Of a DNA stretch of 64,000 bases, positions 44,568 to 52,629 are shown piece by piece (position 1 is the first letter of the stretch; each line of letters opens with the position of its first letter). Source of the stretch: Neobacillus niacini NBRC 15566 (GTDB lineage Bacteria > Bacillota > Bacilli > Bacillales > Cytobacillaceae); assembly GCF_001591505.1 (NCBI RefSeq), contig NZ_BCVA01000019.1, forward strand, positions 1-64,000. The letters run 5' to 3'. A program made the translations under genes and the position numbers. Under the pieces are notes generated by a model. That model worked only from the letters and a program-made list of their open reading frames with translations. It searched no databases and was not told where the DNA came from.

Positions 44568-45568
44568 ATGAATAGTAGAGCTACAATCTTTACCTTGTTG
44601 GTTATTGTTATCATTTGTTCACCCTTTTTTGTTGATGCACATGTAAAGTGGTTTACAGAAGTTACACCAGAAAAAGAAGATATCGAACATATCCTATCTC
44701 CAATGTTTATGACCATTACCGTTTTGGTTGCGACATTGCTAGCTGTATTGACACAGCTGTTGCCAATACTTGATAAAATTCCAATTACACAAAAAATTGA
44801 CAGTGTATTGGATAAATACAGAAAATCCTCTAGATATATTTTAAAATATGGTACAGCCATTGCGTTAATCATTCAGGTTGGGGCAGGGACCATTTTTGCG
44901 CCCGAATTTGCTATCACAAACGATGTGATACGAATTTTAATGTGGGTAACCATTATCCTCCTATTGATACCTATACATTATGCGACAAAAGCTGGTGCTA
45001 TTATCTTGTTGGGGTTATTTATTTACCAATTAACCCATTCTGGTTTATTTCATATGCTAGATTATGGTTTTTATCTAGCTATTGTTGGTGTACTATTAGT
45101 CGGCAAAACGAAACTCGAAGATTGGGGATTTCCGTTTCTTTATTTGGGGACAGGATTGTCACTATGCTGGGTAGCTGTTGAGAAATGGGTTTATCCTTCA
45201 ATGAGTATGATATAATTCATCAGCACGGTGTTCCCACTTTTGGATTTCCCGCAGCTACATTTATAGTACTGGCTGCATTTATCGAATTTGTTGTGGGTTA
45301 TTTGCTAATCGTAGGAATTCTAAATCGTCTGTTAGCTTTTGTCCTGACATTGATCTTTATTTCAACAACCATGTTGTTCGGTGTAACAGAGATTATTGGA
45401 CACCTGATGATTCATATCGTTTTAATTATCTTCATTATAGAGGGAGTATCGTTTTATGACCCGCCAATTAACATACATAGAACAAAAATTTCTCAAATGG
45501 TATTTGTATTCTTAAATTTTGTATTTACACTTGCAACCTTCCTACTGATATACTATCGTTTTGCCTAA
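44568..45568 (+). pseudogene. Frameshifted multi-span membrane protein
   Basis: Two overlapping frames read as one protein broken by a frameshift. Frame A (44568-45215, 215 residues) has a signal-like helix ending DAHVKWF and five or six membrane helices, and stops just after EKWVYPSM. Frame B (ATG 45185 to 45568) takes over with YDIIHQHGVPTFGF and three or four more helices, but its ATG has no ribosome binding site. Joining them near 45200 gives a continuous protein of about 330 residues with a DoxX-like feel. No aligned slippery heptamer is visible. It is a recent pseudogene or a sequencing error; the function is unknown. GGGGAGG precedes the first ATG. Confidence 0.7.
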
Positions 45569-45571
45569 CGA

Positions 45572-45602
45572 AAAAGCTTCCTCTTGAAGGAAGCTTTTCT
45601 TA
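45572..45602 (+). terminator. Terminator after the frameshifted gene
   Basis: AAAAGCTTCC (45572-45581) and GGAAGCTTTT (45589-45598) form a ten-base-pair stem with a T-rich tail. Confidence 0.85.
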
Positions 45603-45665
45603 CTGCAGCTGTGGGTATTAATATGGATTAGCGGCACTAATTTGGCGCTGATTCTTATAAGTTGA

Positions 45666-46910
45666 CTATACTATTTTTTTGTGTGAATATTCCTTATCCA
45701 ATGGCGCGAACTTTGTTTCCCAAATTTCCTTCATTTTGCTTCTGCCTTTGTCAATTTCAGGATTAAATTGTATCGTTGCCTGTTCTCTCACAGAACGAAC
45801 CTGTTGGACTGCCTGTTGGAGCTGTTGGTCGATGGTGCTTGAAACTTTACCGGCATGGTTGGCGATGGCTATTCCTGCAATGGTTCCTTGGGCCATGGAG
45901 ATCTTCCCGCTTTCGATACCAGTGATATTCCCAGCTACAAAAAGTCCTCCGAGTGGGGTTTCCATCGTTTCCGAGTGGCAGGGAACATGCCCACCCAGTT
46001 CAGGAATGTACTCGAAAGGACATCCTGCAACAGCAGCCAACTCTGCAAGAGGATATAATCCTCCGGCAATGCAAACAAAATCAGCCTCGTAAAGGACTTC
46101 TGTTCCTGGTATCACTTGACCGGCAGCATCCGTATTAGCCACTTTAACACCCTCAACCTGCTCTTTCCCAACAATCTCCACTGCTGCTATCCGCAGTTGA
46201 AGCGGCGTGCCATTAACCTTCATTCCACTTTTAGGATAAAAGTGAATGGCCATTTTTCTCAGCCAATTATTTTTCATAAAATGGCTCCCGAACCGCATCA
46301 GCGGGGATGGTGCAAGATGGGCTGCATGTAATAGTGTCTTCAACACCTCTTCCGGTTCCCCAGCTTTCCCGCTAATCGAATTTTTTTCAGGAAGGATAAT
46401 CCGGTCGACGTTTATACCAGCCAGTTGCAGCTCATTTAAAATCGCAAAAGATAAAATATTAGCCCCGATAATAATCCCCTTTTTCCCAACTTGTACTCGA
46501 TGAACATTTGTCATTACCTGTGCGGCCCCAATTGACATCACCCCGGGAAGCGTCCAGCCAGGAACAGGTACTGGATATTCTGCTGCGCCAGTAGCGACCA
46601 GCACATACCGAGCAGTAAGGGTCCCGATGTTTGTGTGGACATTCCAGAGGTTTTCATCTTTCTCTAAGTTGTATACCGATACACCACAGCGGATATCCAC
46701 AGATAAATTATTTGCTTCCAAAAATAGCCGTTCCGATTCTTTCATGCCATTCCACCATTCTCCAGATGGTTCCTGGTGCAACTGTCCAAGTAATCTACCG
46801 CCCGGTTTGATAAATTCGTCTAGAACGGTTACGCTCAGGCCGTTGCTTGCAGAAGCAATAGCTCCTGCTAATCCTGCAGGACCAGCCCCAATCACAATCA
46901 CATCACTCAT
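45666..46910 (-). CDS. FAD/NAD oxidoreductase subunit of D-hydroxyproline dehydrogenase
   Basis: A 414-residue pyridine-nucleotide-disulphide-fold flavoprotein (HcnB/OoxA type) with VIVIGAGPAGLAGA at the N-terminus, a second dinucleotide fold and the C-terminal LFVAGNITGIESGKISMAQG. It is the large subunit of multi-subunit dye-linked dehydrogenases acting on imino acids. ATG 46910 overlaps the previous gene's stop as ATGA. With the 2Fe-2S and BFD-like proteins upstream and the DAO-type flavoprotein at 49420 it should form the enzyme oxidising cis-4-hydroxy-D-proline. Proline or sarcosine oxidation is the alternative for this family. Confidence 0.8.
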   Translation of the reverse strand: MSDVIVIGAGPAGLAGAIASASNGLSVTVLDEFIKPGGRLLGQLHQEPSGEWWNGMKESERLFLEANNLSVDIRCGVSVYNLEKDENLWNVHTNIGTLTARYVLVATGAAEYPVPVPGWTLPGVMSIGAAQVMTNVHRVQVGKKGIIIGANILSFAILNELQLAGINVDRIILPEKNSISGKAGEPEEVLKTLLHAAHLAPSPLMRFGSHFMKNNWLRKMAIHFYPKSGMKVNGTPLQLRIAAVEIVGKEQVEGVKVANTDAAGQVIPGTEVLYEADFVCIAGGLYPLAELAAVAGCPFEYIPELGGHVPCHSETMETPLGGLFVAGNITGIESGKISMAQGTIAGIAIANHAGKVSSTIDQQLQQAVQQVRSVREQATIQFNPEIDKGRSKMKEIWETKFAPLDKEYSHKKIV

Positions 46911-47239
46911 CCCTGTTCCACCATCCTTTTGACTATATTTGGTAGCTGTTTTCCACTCTCCACGACCATGTCGTTTTCTACAACTGTTAAGCATGCTCGA
47001 ACGTTTGCCTGTCCATTAACGGTTACCCGGCACTCCATACAGTGGCCGATATTGCAATAAATCCCTCGAGGTGTTCCGCTTTCTTCGTGAACACGCAGCT
47101 TTCTTACTCCGTTTGCAAGTAGAGCGGCGGCGATGGTCTCATGTTTATAGGCTTCATAGGTAGTTCCATCATATTGGAAGGGAATCGTTTTTCGATCTGT
47201 TATTTTTCCTAGGATGGGGTGATCTAATATTCTATTCAT
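46907..47239 (-). CDS. 2Fe-2S ferredoxin-like subunit (HcnA type)
   Basis: A 110-residue protein with a plant-type [2Fe-2S] motif: CNIGHCMEC then a Cys 12 residues on (VRACLT). The start MNRILDHPILGKITDRKTIPF leads into the beta-grasp fold. It overlaps both neighbours by four bases, a sign of strict co-translation and fixed stoichiometry. It transfers electrons between the flavin subunits of the imino-acid dehydrogenase. Confidence 0.82.
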   Translation of the reverse strand: MNRILDHPILGKITDRKTIPFQYDGTTYEAYKHETIAAALLANGVRKLRVHEESGTPRGIYCNIGHCMECRVTVNGQANVRACLTVVENDMVVESGKQLPNIVKRMVEQG

Positions 47240-47508
47240 TGGTTTTCACCTACTGATCCAAAAGTCACAGGTCTAACTGGAGGCTGATATTTTAACAGGA
47301 TGTCCCCCGCAGAAGCATTTGGAACTGTATTTTCGATGATTTTATCCACCGAAACCCTGCATGTTCTTCCACCACAAAATCCCATACCGGCACGGGTTCT
47401 CAATTTTAATTCTCTTGCTGTACACTTATGCTCCTTTGCTGTCGATAGAAGCTCACCATAGGTAACTTCTTCACAACGGCAAATGACCATGTTTTCCATG
47501 TTAATCAT
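47236..47508 (-). CDS. BFD-like [2Fe-2S] subunit
   Basis: A 90-residue protein with CRCEEVTYGEL at the N-terminus and GMGFCGGRTCR in the middle: the CxC...CxxxxC arrangement of the bacterioferredoxin-associated ferredoxin fold found in HcnB/OoxA-type oxidases. In other bacteria this domain is often fused to the large flavin subunit; here it is a separate gene. AAGGAGG precedes the ATG at 47508 and a sigma-54 promoter lies 38 bp upstream. Confidence 0.8.
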   Translation of the reverse strand: MINMENMVICRCEEVTYGELLSTAKEHKCTARELKLRTRAGMGFCGGRTCRVSVDKIIENTVPNASAGDILLKYQPPVRPVTFGSVGENQ

Positions 47509-47545
47509 TAGAATTCCTCCTTCTGAAGTATCTACCTATTTACCA

Positions 47546-47561
47546 TGCAAAAAATGTACCA
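47546..47561 (-). promoter_or_regulatory. Sigma-54 (-24/-12) promoter, dehydrogenase-subunit operon
   Basis: On the minus strand TGGTAC (47561-47556), five bases and TTGCA (47550-47546) fit the sigma-54 pattern with GG and GC in register, one base off consensus. Transcription should start near 47535, just before the AAGGAGG of the BFD-like gene. It lies in the short gap after the activator gene. Confidence 0.8.
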
Positions 47562-47582
47562 ACTTTTAAGAGAGGGGTTATG

Positions 47583-49253
47583 TTAATCCAATCCAAGTCG
47601 CTTCAATCGGTTGTATAGTGTTGCCCTTGTGATGCCGAGCCTCCTCGAACACTCTAATTTATTTCCATTTACAATCTTTAATGCTCTTTCAATTACTCTC
47701 TTTTCATATTGATCCATTTCTTCCTGGAGGGATAAAATGGTGTGGTTTGTTTCTATATTTTCAATCTCGTCCGGGAGAGTAGGGGTGTTTTGGACTTTAT
47801 CAGAGGCTGTAAATAGTAAGTACTCTTTCCTGATGACCCCATCTGTCGCAAAAACGACAAGCCGTTCCACCATATTTCGAAGTTCACGAATATTCCCTGG
47901 CCATTCATAGCGTAGCATTGTCTGCATTACCTCAGGTGAAAAGTCATGAATTGGCCGCTGATAGTTTTGAGAAAACTCATTTAAATAATGGTGGGTCAGT
48001 TCGATAATATCCTCCCGCCTTTCTCTTAATGGAGGGATATAGAGCGTCACAACATTTAACCGGTAATATAAATCTTCACGAAATTTCTCTTGCTTCATTA
48101 ATTCAAGTAAATCCCGATTAGTTGCGGCAATGACCCGGAAATCGATATTGATTTCTTTTTCGCCCCCAACACGGTAAAATTTCCGTTCCTGAAGCACTCG
48201 AAGCAGTTTTACCTGCATTTCTAGCGGCATTTCACCAATTTCATCAAGAAATAATGTTCCACCCTTTGCAAGCTCAATTTTTCCTTTTTTGCCTTTATAA
48301 TCGGCACCGGAAAAGGCGCCACGTTCATACCCAAATAGTTCACTTTCAAAAAGTGATGCCGGTATTGCCCCACAGTTGATCGTAATAAAAGGGGCATTGG
48401 GTTTTTCACTAGCTTCATGAATAGCTTTGGCAAAAACTTCTTTACCGACACCGCTTTCCCCTAAAATCAACACGGTTGATTTAACCGTACATACTTTTCT
48501 AGCGATTCCGATCGTTTCCTGAATGGCAGAACTTTTCCCTTTTATAAACCGAAAGGAATCGTCGTAATGTTTATACTTTGCCACTTCTTGTTCTAAACGA
48601 CGAACTTCATTGGACATGTTAAATAACTTTTCATTCAACATGACTTGATTGGTCACATCAGTTTCGGAAGCAACAGCTCCGATAATACGACTTTCAAAGT
48701 ACACTGGATTGGTATTAATTAATACAAATAAATCGGACCGAGGCTGATGGTACTGTGCGGTAATGCGCTTTCCTTTTTGTAACGTTTGCAAGATTTCTAG
48801 TTTGTTTTTGTCAAAAAAATCTGTAATGGGTTTACCGATAATTTCCTGATGTGGAACAGAGAAGATTTTCTCCGCTCCTTTTGTCCAAGTACGGACATAT
48901 TCATCAGCATCGATCACACTAACGGATGAATCCGTTGTTTGAATAACAGTTTCATAGAATGCTAGCAGCTGCCTATAAATCTTACTGAGGAATTCAATCA
49001 TTTGACCAGCTGTGATGCAGGCGGATAGCTGCTTGTTTTGGTTAAGAAGAACTACTACTGAATGGTGCTTAAATGCTTGAATGAGAGTGTCGATAGAATC
49101 ATCCTCATTGATGATTTTACAAGGAATCTGTGATGTGTTTTCTGAGGGGGTGTAATAAATCTTTCCATTACACTGTGTTAGGTGTTCAAGAGATGATGCG
49201 GGACCCGGGAAGTTGTTCAATACATCTTTGGCAGATTGGATGAAAAAAACCAT
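47583..49253 (-). CDS. Sigma-54 enhancer-binding activator of hydroxyproline catabolism
   Basis: A 556-residue RocR/PrdR-type activator. It has an N-terminal domain that looks CBS-like, a PAS domain (QTTDSSVSVIDADEYVRTW), an AAA+ domain (Walker A GESGVGKE, contact loop GAFSGA, Walker B GGTLFLDEIGE), and a C-terminal Fis helix (NKLECSRRLGITRATLYNRL). GAFSGA in place of the consensus GAFTGA is a conservative change that is seen in functional family members. AAGGAGGA precedes ATG 49253. Sigma-54 promoters flank it on both sides, so it should switch on both hydroxyproline operons. It is a paralogue of the activator at 13555. Confidence 0.88.
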   Translation of the reverse strand: MVFFIQSAKDVLNNFPGPASSLEHLTQCNGKIYYTPSENTSQIPCKIINEDDSIDTLIQAFKHHSVVVLLNQNKQLSACITAGQMIEFLSKIYRQLLAFYETVIQTTDSSVSVIDADEYVRTWTKGAEKIFSVPHQEIIGKPITDFFDKNKLEILQTLQKGKRITAQYHQPRSDLFVLINTNPVYFESRIIGAVASETDVTNQVMLNEKLFNMSNEVRRLEQEVAKYKHYDDSFRFIKGKSSAIQETIGIARKVCTVKSTVLILGESGVGKEVFAKAIHEASEKPNAPFITINCGAIPASLFESELFGYERGAFSGADYKGKKGKIELAKGGTLFLDEIGEMPLEMQVKLLRVLQERKFYRVGGEKEINIDFRVIAATNRDLLELMKQEKFREDLYYRLNVVTLYIPPLRERREDIIELTHHYLNEFSQNYQRPIHDFSPEVMQTMLRYEWPGNIRELRNMVERLVVFATDGVIRKEYLLFTASDKVQNTPTLPDEIENIETNHTILSLQEEMDQYEKRVIERALKIVNGNKLECSRRLGITRATLYNRLKRLGLD

Positions 49254-49290
49254 GAGCTCCTCCTTAAGGTATGTATAAAAATATTTACAC

Positions 49291-49308
49291 TGTATAAATG
49301 ATTATACA
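49291..49308. promoter_or_regulatory. Activator binding dyad (TGTATAA-N4-TTATACA)
   Basis: Perfect 18-bp dyad TGTATAA-ATGA-TTATACA, about 60 bp upstream of the -24 element at 49369. It is a good candidate for the enhancer site of the divergent activator. Confidence 0.7.
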
Positions 49309-49368
49309 CCCTGTGTCAAAAAATTTTAAATATTCCTAATTAATCTAGAAACAGGGGCTATGCTGTTT

Positions 49369-49384
49369 TGGCATGGTTATTGCA
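49369..49384 (+). promoter_or_regulatory. Sigma-54 (-24/-12) promoter, hydroxyproline operon
   Basis: TGGCAT (49369-49374), GGTTA, TTGCA (49380-49384): correct spacing and consensus GG/GC. Transcription would start near 49396, a few bases before the AAGGGGG ribosome binding site of the first gene. Confidence 0.92.
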
Positions 49385-49419
49385 TTGAATTAAGTGAGAT
49401 TTCTTGGAAGGGGGAAGGA

Positions 49420-50595
49420 ATGATGAAACACTGTGACATTCTCGTAGTTGGCGGGGGAATCATTGGATGTGCTATAGCCTATTATGTATCCAAATCAGGC
49501 AGGGATGTCACTGTCATTGAAAAAGGGGAATTTGTCAGCGGCACATCTTCCCGTTGTGATGGAAATATTTTAGCGATTGATAAAGATCCCGGGTTTGATA
49601 GTCAAATGTCTTTAGTCAGTCAACGTTTGGTAGACGACTTGAGCATGGAACTTGAACATAAGTTTGAATATCGTGCACCTGGCAGCATCCTCGTTTGTGA
49701 GTCCGAGGACGAGATGGTGGCTGCTCAAAAATGGGTTGATCGTCAAAAGGCAGCCGGATTAGCGTTTAGAATGCTGGATCGCGAGGATATACGTCAGGAG
49801 TCACCTTTCTTTGCGAATGATTTATTAGGGGGATTAGAGTGTGCAACGGATTCAACCGTTAATCCGTATATGCTTGCATTTGCGTTACTAGAGAAAGCAA
49901 AGAAGCAAGGCGTAAAGGCATTTAAGCAAACAGAGGTAAAAGAAATAAAAAGAGAACATGGTATTTTTGTTGTTGAAACATCTAATGGAGTATTTACTGC
50001 CAATCATGTCGTGAATGCAGCTGGTGTATGGTCACCTAGAATTGGCGAGATGCTTGATCTTTCTATCCCTATCAAACCAAGAAAAGGCCATATTATCGTG
50101 GCATCAAGACAGCAGCATGTCGGCTCCCGAAAAGTAATGGAGTTTGGCTACTTGATTTCAAAGTTTGGCGGGGAGCGCCGGGTAGATCCGTTAACAGAGA
50201 AATATGGAGTGGCACTTGTATTCGAACCAACTGAAAGTCAAAACTTCTTAATCGGCAGCAGCCGTGAATTTGTGGGCTTTAATACAAAAGTAAACAATGA
50301 AATCATTAAGTCTATTGCCAATCGAGCAATTCGTTTTTATCCCAAAATGGCAGATATGATGGTGATTCGTTCCTACGCAGGATTGCGTCCTTGGACAGAA
50401 GATCATCTGCCAATCGTTTCAAGGGTTGAGGGAATTCCAAATTTCTATATTGCTGCTGGTCATGAGGGGGATGGTATTAGTCTTGCTGCTGTAACTGGGA
50501 AAGTGGTGGAGGAACTTATTAACGAAAAAGACACTTGCATTGCAACTGAACCGCTTCGTTTTGAGCGTTTTAAAGAAAGGGTGTGTACAATATGA
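49420..50595 (+). CDS. DAO-family FAD oxidoreductase, D-hydroxyproline dehydrogenase subunit
   Basis: A 391-residue D-amino-acid-oxidase-fold flavoprotein (HcnC type): dinucleotide motif ILVVGGGIIGCAIAYY at the N-terminus, family motif SGTSSRCDGNI, and the C-terminal YIAAGHEGDGISLA. It should hold the imino-acid site and form the dehydrogenase together with the three subunits at 45666-47508. ATG 49420 or 49423 follows AAGGGGG. The stop overlaps the next start as ATGA. The reaction assigned is cis-4-hydroxy-D-proline to 1-pyrroline-4-hydroxy-2-carboxylate, from the pathway context. Confidence 0.83.
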   Translation: MMKHCDILVVGGGIIGCAIAYYVSKSGRDVTVIEKGEFVSGTSSRCDGNILAIDKDPGFDSQMSLVSQRLVDDLSMELEHKFEYRAPGSILVCESEDEMVAAQKWVDRQKAAGLAFRMLDREDIRQESPFFANDLLGGLECATDSTVNPYMLAFALLEKAKKQGVKAFKQTEVKEIKREHGIFVVETSNGVFTANHVVNAAGVWSPRIGEMLDLSIPIKPRKGHIIVASRQQHVGSRKVMEFGYLISKFGGERRVDPLTEKYGVALVFEPTESQNFLIGSSREFVGFNTKVNNEIIKSIANRAIRFYPKMADMMVIRSYAGLRPWTEDHLPIVSRVEGIPNFYIAAGHEGDGISLAAVTGKVVEELINEKDTCIATEPLRFERFKERVCTI

Positions 50596-51632
50596 GGGCA
50601 GATAAAGTATTTACTACGATTGATACTCACACAGGGGGCAATCCAACACGAACTGTCATTAGCGGTCTTCCAAACCTAATTGGGGAAAACATGTCTGAAA
50701 AAATGCTTTACATGAAAAGGGAATATGATTGGATCCGCAAATTATTAATGAATGAACCAAGGGGTCATGATGTCATGTCAGGTGCCTTACTTACTGAGCC
50801 GTGTCATCCAGAGGCCGATATCGGGGTCATCTACATTGAAACAGGTGGTTATTTGCCAATGTGCGGACATGATACAATTGGCGTTTGCACAGCCCTCATT
50901 GAATCAGGGCTCATTCCTGTTCAAGAGCCTGTTACTTCTTTGAATCTAGATACTCCAGCAGGTCTTGTTAGTGTACAAGTTGCTGTAGAAAACGGAAAAG
51001 CGGTGGAAGTTTCTTTTTGCAATATCCCTGCCTTTCTATTAAAAAGTGTTTCGATGGACATAGAAGGAATAGGGAAAGTAGATGCTGACATCGCCTATGG
51101 CGGGAATTTCTATGCAATTATTAACGCACAATCAGTCGGCTTAGATTTAACACCGGAAAATGCCTCAACCATAATTGAGAAAGCGATTACAATCAGAAAT
51201 GCCATTAACGAGAGTACCGATATTGTTCATCCAAGATATCCATTCATTAAAGGATTAACCCATGTTGAATTTTTTACTGACCCAACACATGTAGCGGCGG
51301 ATGTGAAAAATACAGTGATCGTCCCGCCAGGAGGGATTGACCGCTCGCCGTGTGGTACAGGTACATCTGCAAAGCTTGCTGTTATGTATGCGAAGCAGCA
51401 GATTGAAATTGGTGAGGAATTTGTACATGAAAGTATTGTGGGGTCACTTTTCCGTGGGAAGATTCTTGAAACAACTAATGTAGAAGGAATTGAGGCAGTA
51501 GTGACTAGAATTACGGGTTCTGCTTGGCTAATGGGAATGCATCGATTCTTTTACCACGAGGAAGACCCATTAAAAGAAGGGTTCCTGCTGATTCCCCCGA
51601 TGAATGAACATGAAATGGAGGACGTAAAGTGA
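50592..51632 (+). CDS. 4-hydroxyproline 2-epimerase
   Basis: A 346-residue proline-racemase-fold enzyme with both catalytic cysteines: Cys91 in LPMCGHDTIG and Cys254 in DRSPCGTGTS. Two-cysteine members racemise proline or epimerise 4-hydroxyproline; trans-3-hydroxyproline dehydratases have Thr in the second place. Given the downstream deaminase and semialdehyde dehydrogenase, epimerisation of trans-4-hydroxy-L-proline to the cis-D form is the natural assignment. It overlaps its neighbours on both sides by four bases. Confidence 0.88.
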   Translation: MRADKVFTTIDTHTGGNPTRTVISGLPNLIGENMSEKMLYMKREYDWIRKLLMNEPRGHDVMSGALLTEPCHPEADIGVIYIETGGYLPMCGHDTIGVCTALIESGLIPVQEPVTSLNLDTPAGLVSVQVAVENGKAVEVSFCNIPAFLLKSVSMDIEGIGKVDADIAYGGNFYAIINAQSVGLDLTPENASTIIEKAITIRNAINESTDIVHPRYPFIKGLTHVEFFTDPTHVAADVKNTVIVPPGGIDRSPCGTGTSAKLAVMYAKQQIEIGEEFVHESIVGSLFRGKILETTNVEGIEAVVTRITGSAWLMGMHRFFYHEEDPLKEGFLLIPPMNEHEMEDVK

Positions 51633-52570
51633 AAATTGAAAAAGCCTATTCTTCCATAGATGTTCACGTTGCCGGAGAGGCCTTTCGAATCATCCGGAAT
51701 GCACCGCTGGTCCATTATCAAACCTTGGAAGAGCTATATGAACTGTTCCCCCAGGTTTATAAAGAGGAACAAAATTTATTATTAAATGAACCTCGCGGGT
51801 TTGCCGGATTGAATGGCTGTATTGTCGTACCGCCGCTCAATCGAGAGGCTGATGCTGCTGTCGTATTTTTCAATCATTATGGAACAGTCCCTGTCCATTA
51901 CAGTGGTTTGACTGCTGTGATAACGGCTTTATTAGAATGCGGTGACCTAAAACCTAGAGATACAAGCCGATATAAAATTGAAACCGTGACGGGCATTGTC
52001 TCCATTACAGCGGTAATGAAAGGGGATGAAGTTAATTCCGTTACGATGGAGAGCGGTTTCTGTCAGGTTATTGGGAAAGAGGAATCTTTATCAGCATTAA
52101 CTGCAAACTATACACTTGTTCAATCTGATCAGACTTATGCCGTCTTTCGGAAACAGGACTTCCCATTGGAAATTCAAATTGAAGAATTAGCAGATTTGCG
52201 AAAATGGGGGCAAACAGTTCTGAAAAACTTAAGTCCAGATGTAAAAGGCGCCATATTAGTTGATGAGTCTAGGATTGCTGAGGGGCACATTAAATCTATC
52301 ACCTTTCGGGATGACTTATTCATAGTCCGATCTCCAGGTTTTGGACCGACACTAGCTGTTTTTACTTGTCTACTTTCATCCGGAGCCATCTCGAAACAGG
52401 AGTCATTGGTGAATGAAAGCATTTATGAAAGTCAATTGGAAGTACAGGTTTCAGAACGGAAGGAATCTAGTTATCAATTTACCATGACTAGCCGTGGATT
52501 TATTACCGGTATGCAGACGTTTATCTTGGATCCGACAGACCCATTAGCGGCTGGATTTTTATTGAAATAA
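51629..52570 (+). CDS. Proline-racemase-fold paralogue lacking both catalytic cysteines
   Basis: A 313-residue protein clearly of the proline racemase family (start YSSIDVHVAGEAFRI, NEPRGFAGLNGC, ending ITGMQTFILDPTDPLAAGF) but without the catalytic pair. The first cysteine position is His90 (VPVHYSG) and the second Gly237 (RSPGFGP). It starts with GTG inside the end of the epimerase gene (GTGA overlap), so both are made together. It is about 30 residues shorter. It may form a mixed dimer with the epimerase, bind substrate without turning it over, or have another reaction. Confidence 0.82.
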   Translation: MKIEKAYSSIDVHVAGEAFRIIRNAPLVHYQTLEELYELFPQVYKEEQNLLLNEPRGFAGLNGCIVVPPLNREADAAVVFFNHYGTVPVHYSGLTAVITALLECGDLKPRDTSRYKIETVTGIVSITAVMKGDEVNSVTMESGFCQVIGKEESLSALTANYTLVQSDQTYAVFRKQDFPLEIQIEELADLRKWGQTVLKNLSPDVKGAILVDESRIAEGHIKSITFRDDLFIVRSPGFGPTLAVFTCLLSSGAISKQESLVNESIYESQLEVQVSERKESSYQFTMTSRGFITGMQTFILDPTDPLAAGFLLK

Positions 52571-52629
52571 TAGGATTTTAATAGAGATAAAATAAAAAAT
52601 TTTAATGGAAAAAAGAGGAGGAAATTGAC

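Noticed and set aside
45150..45215. Programmed -1 frameshift at GGGTTTA in the broken membrane-protein gene
   Set aside because: The heptamer is not in the right frame (codons read TGG GTT TAT), and no strong stem follows. A simple mutation or sequence error is more likely.
47612..47618. Half-site TGTATAG upstream of the minus-strand sigma-54 promoter, like the 49291 dyad
   Set aside because: It is only one half, lies in codons for a conserved part of the Fis helix, and a similar string occurs in the paralogue at 13555.
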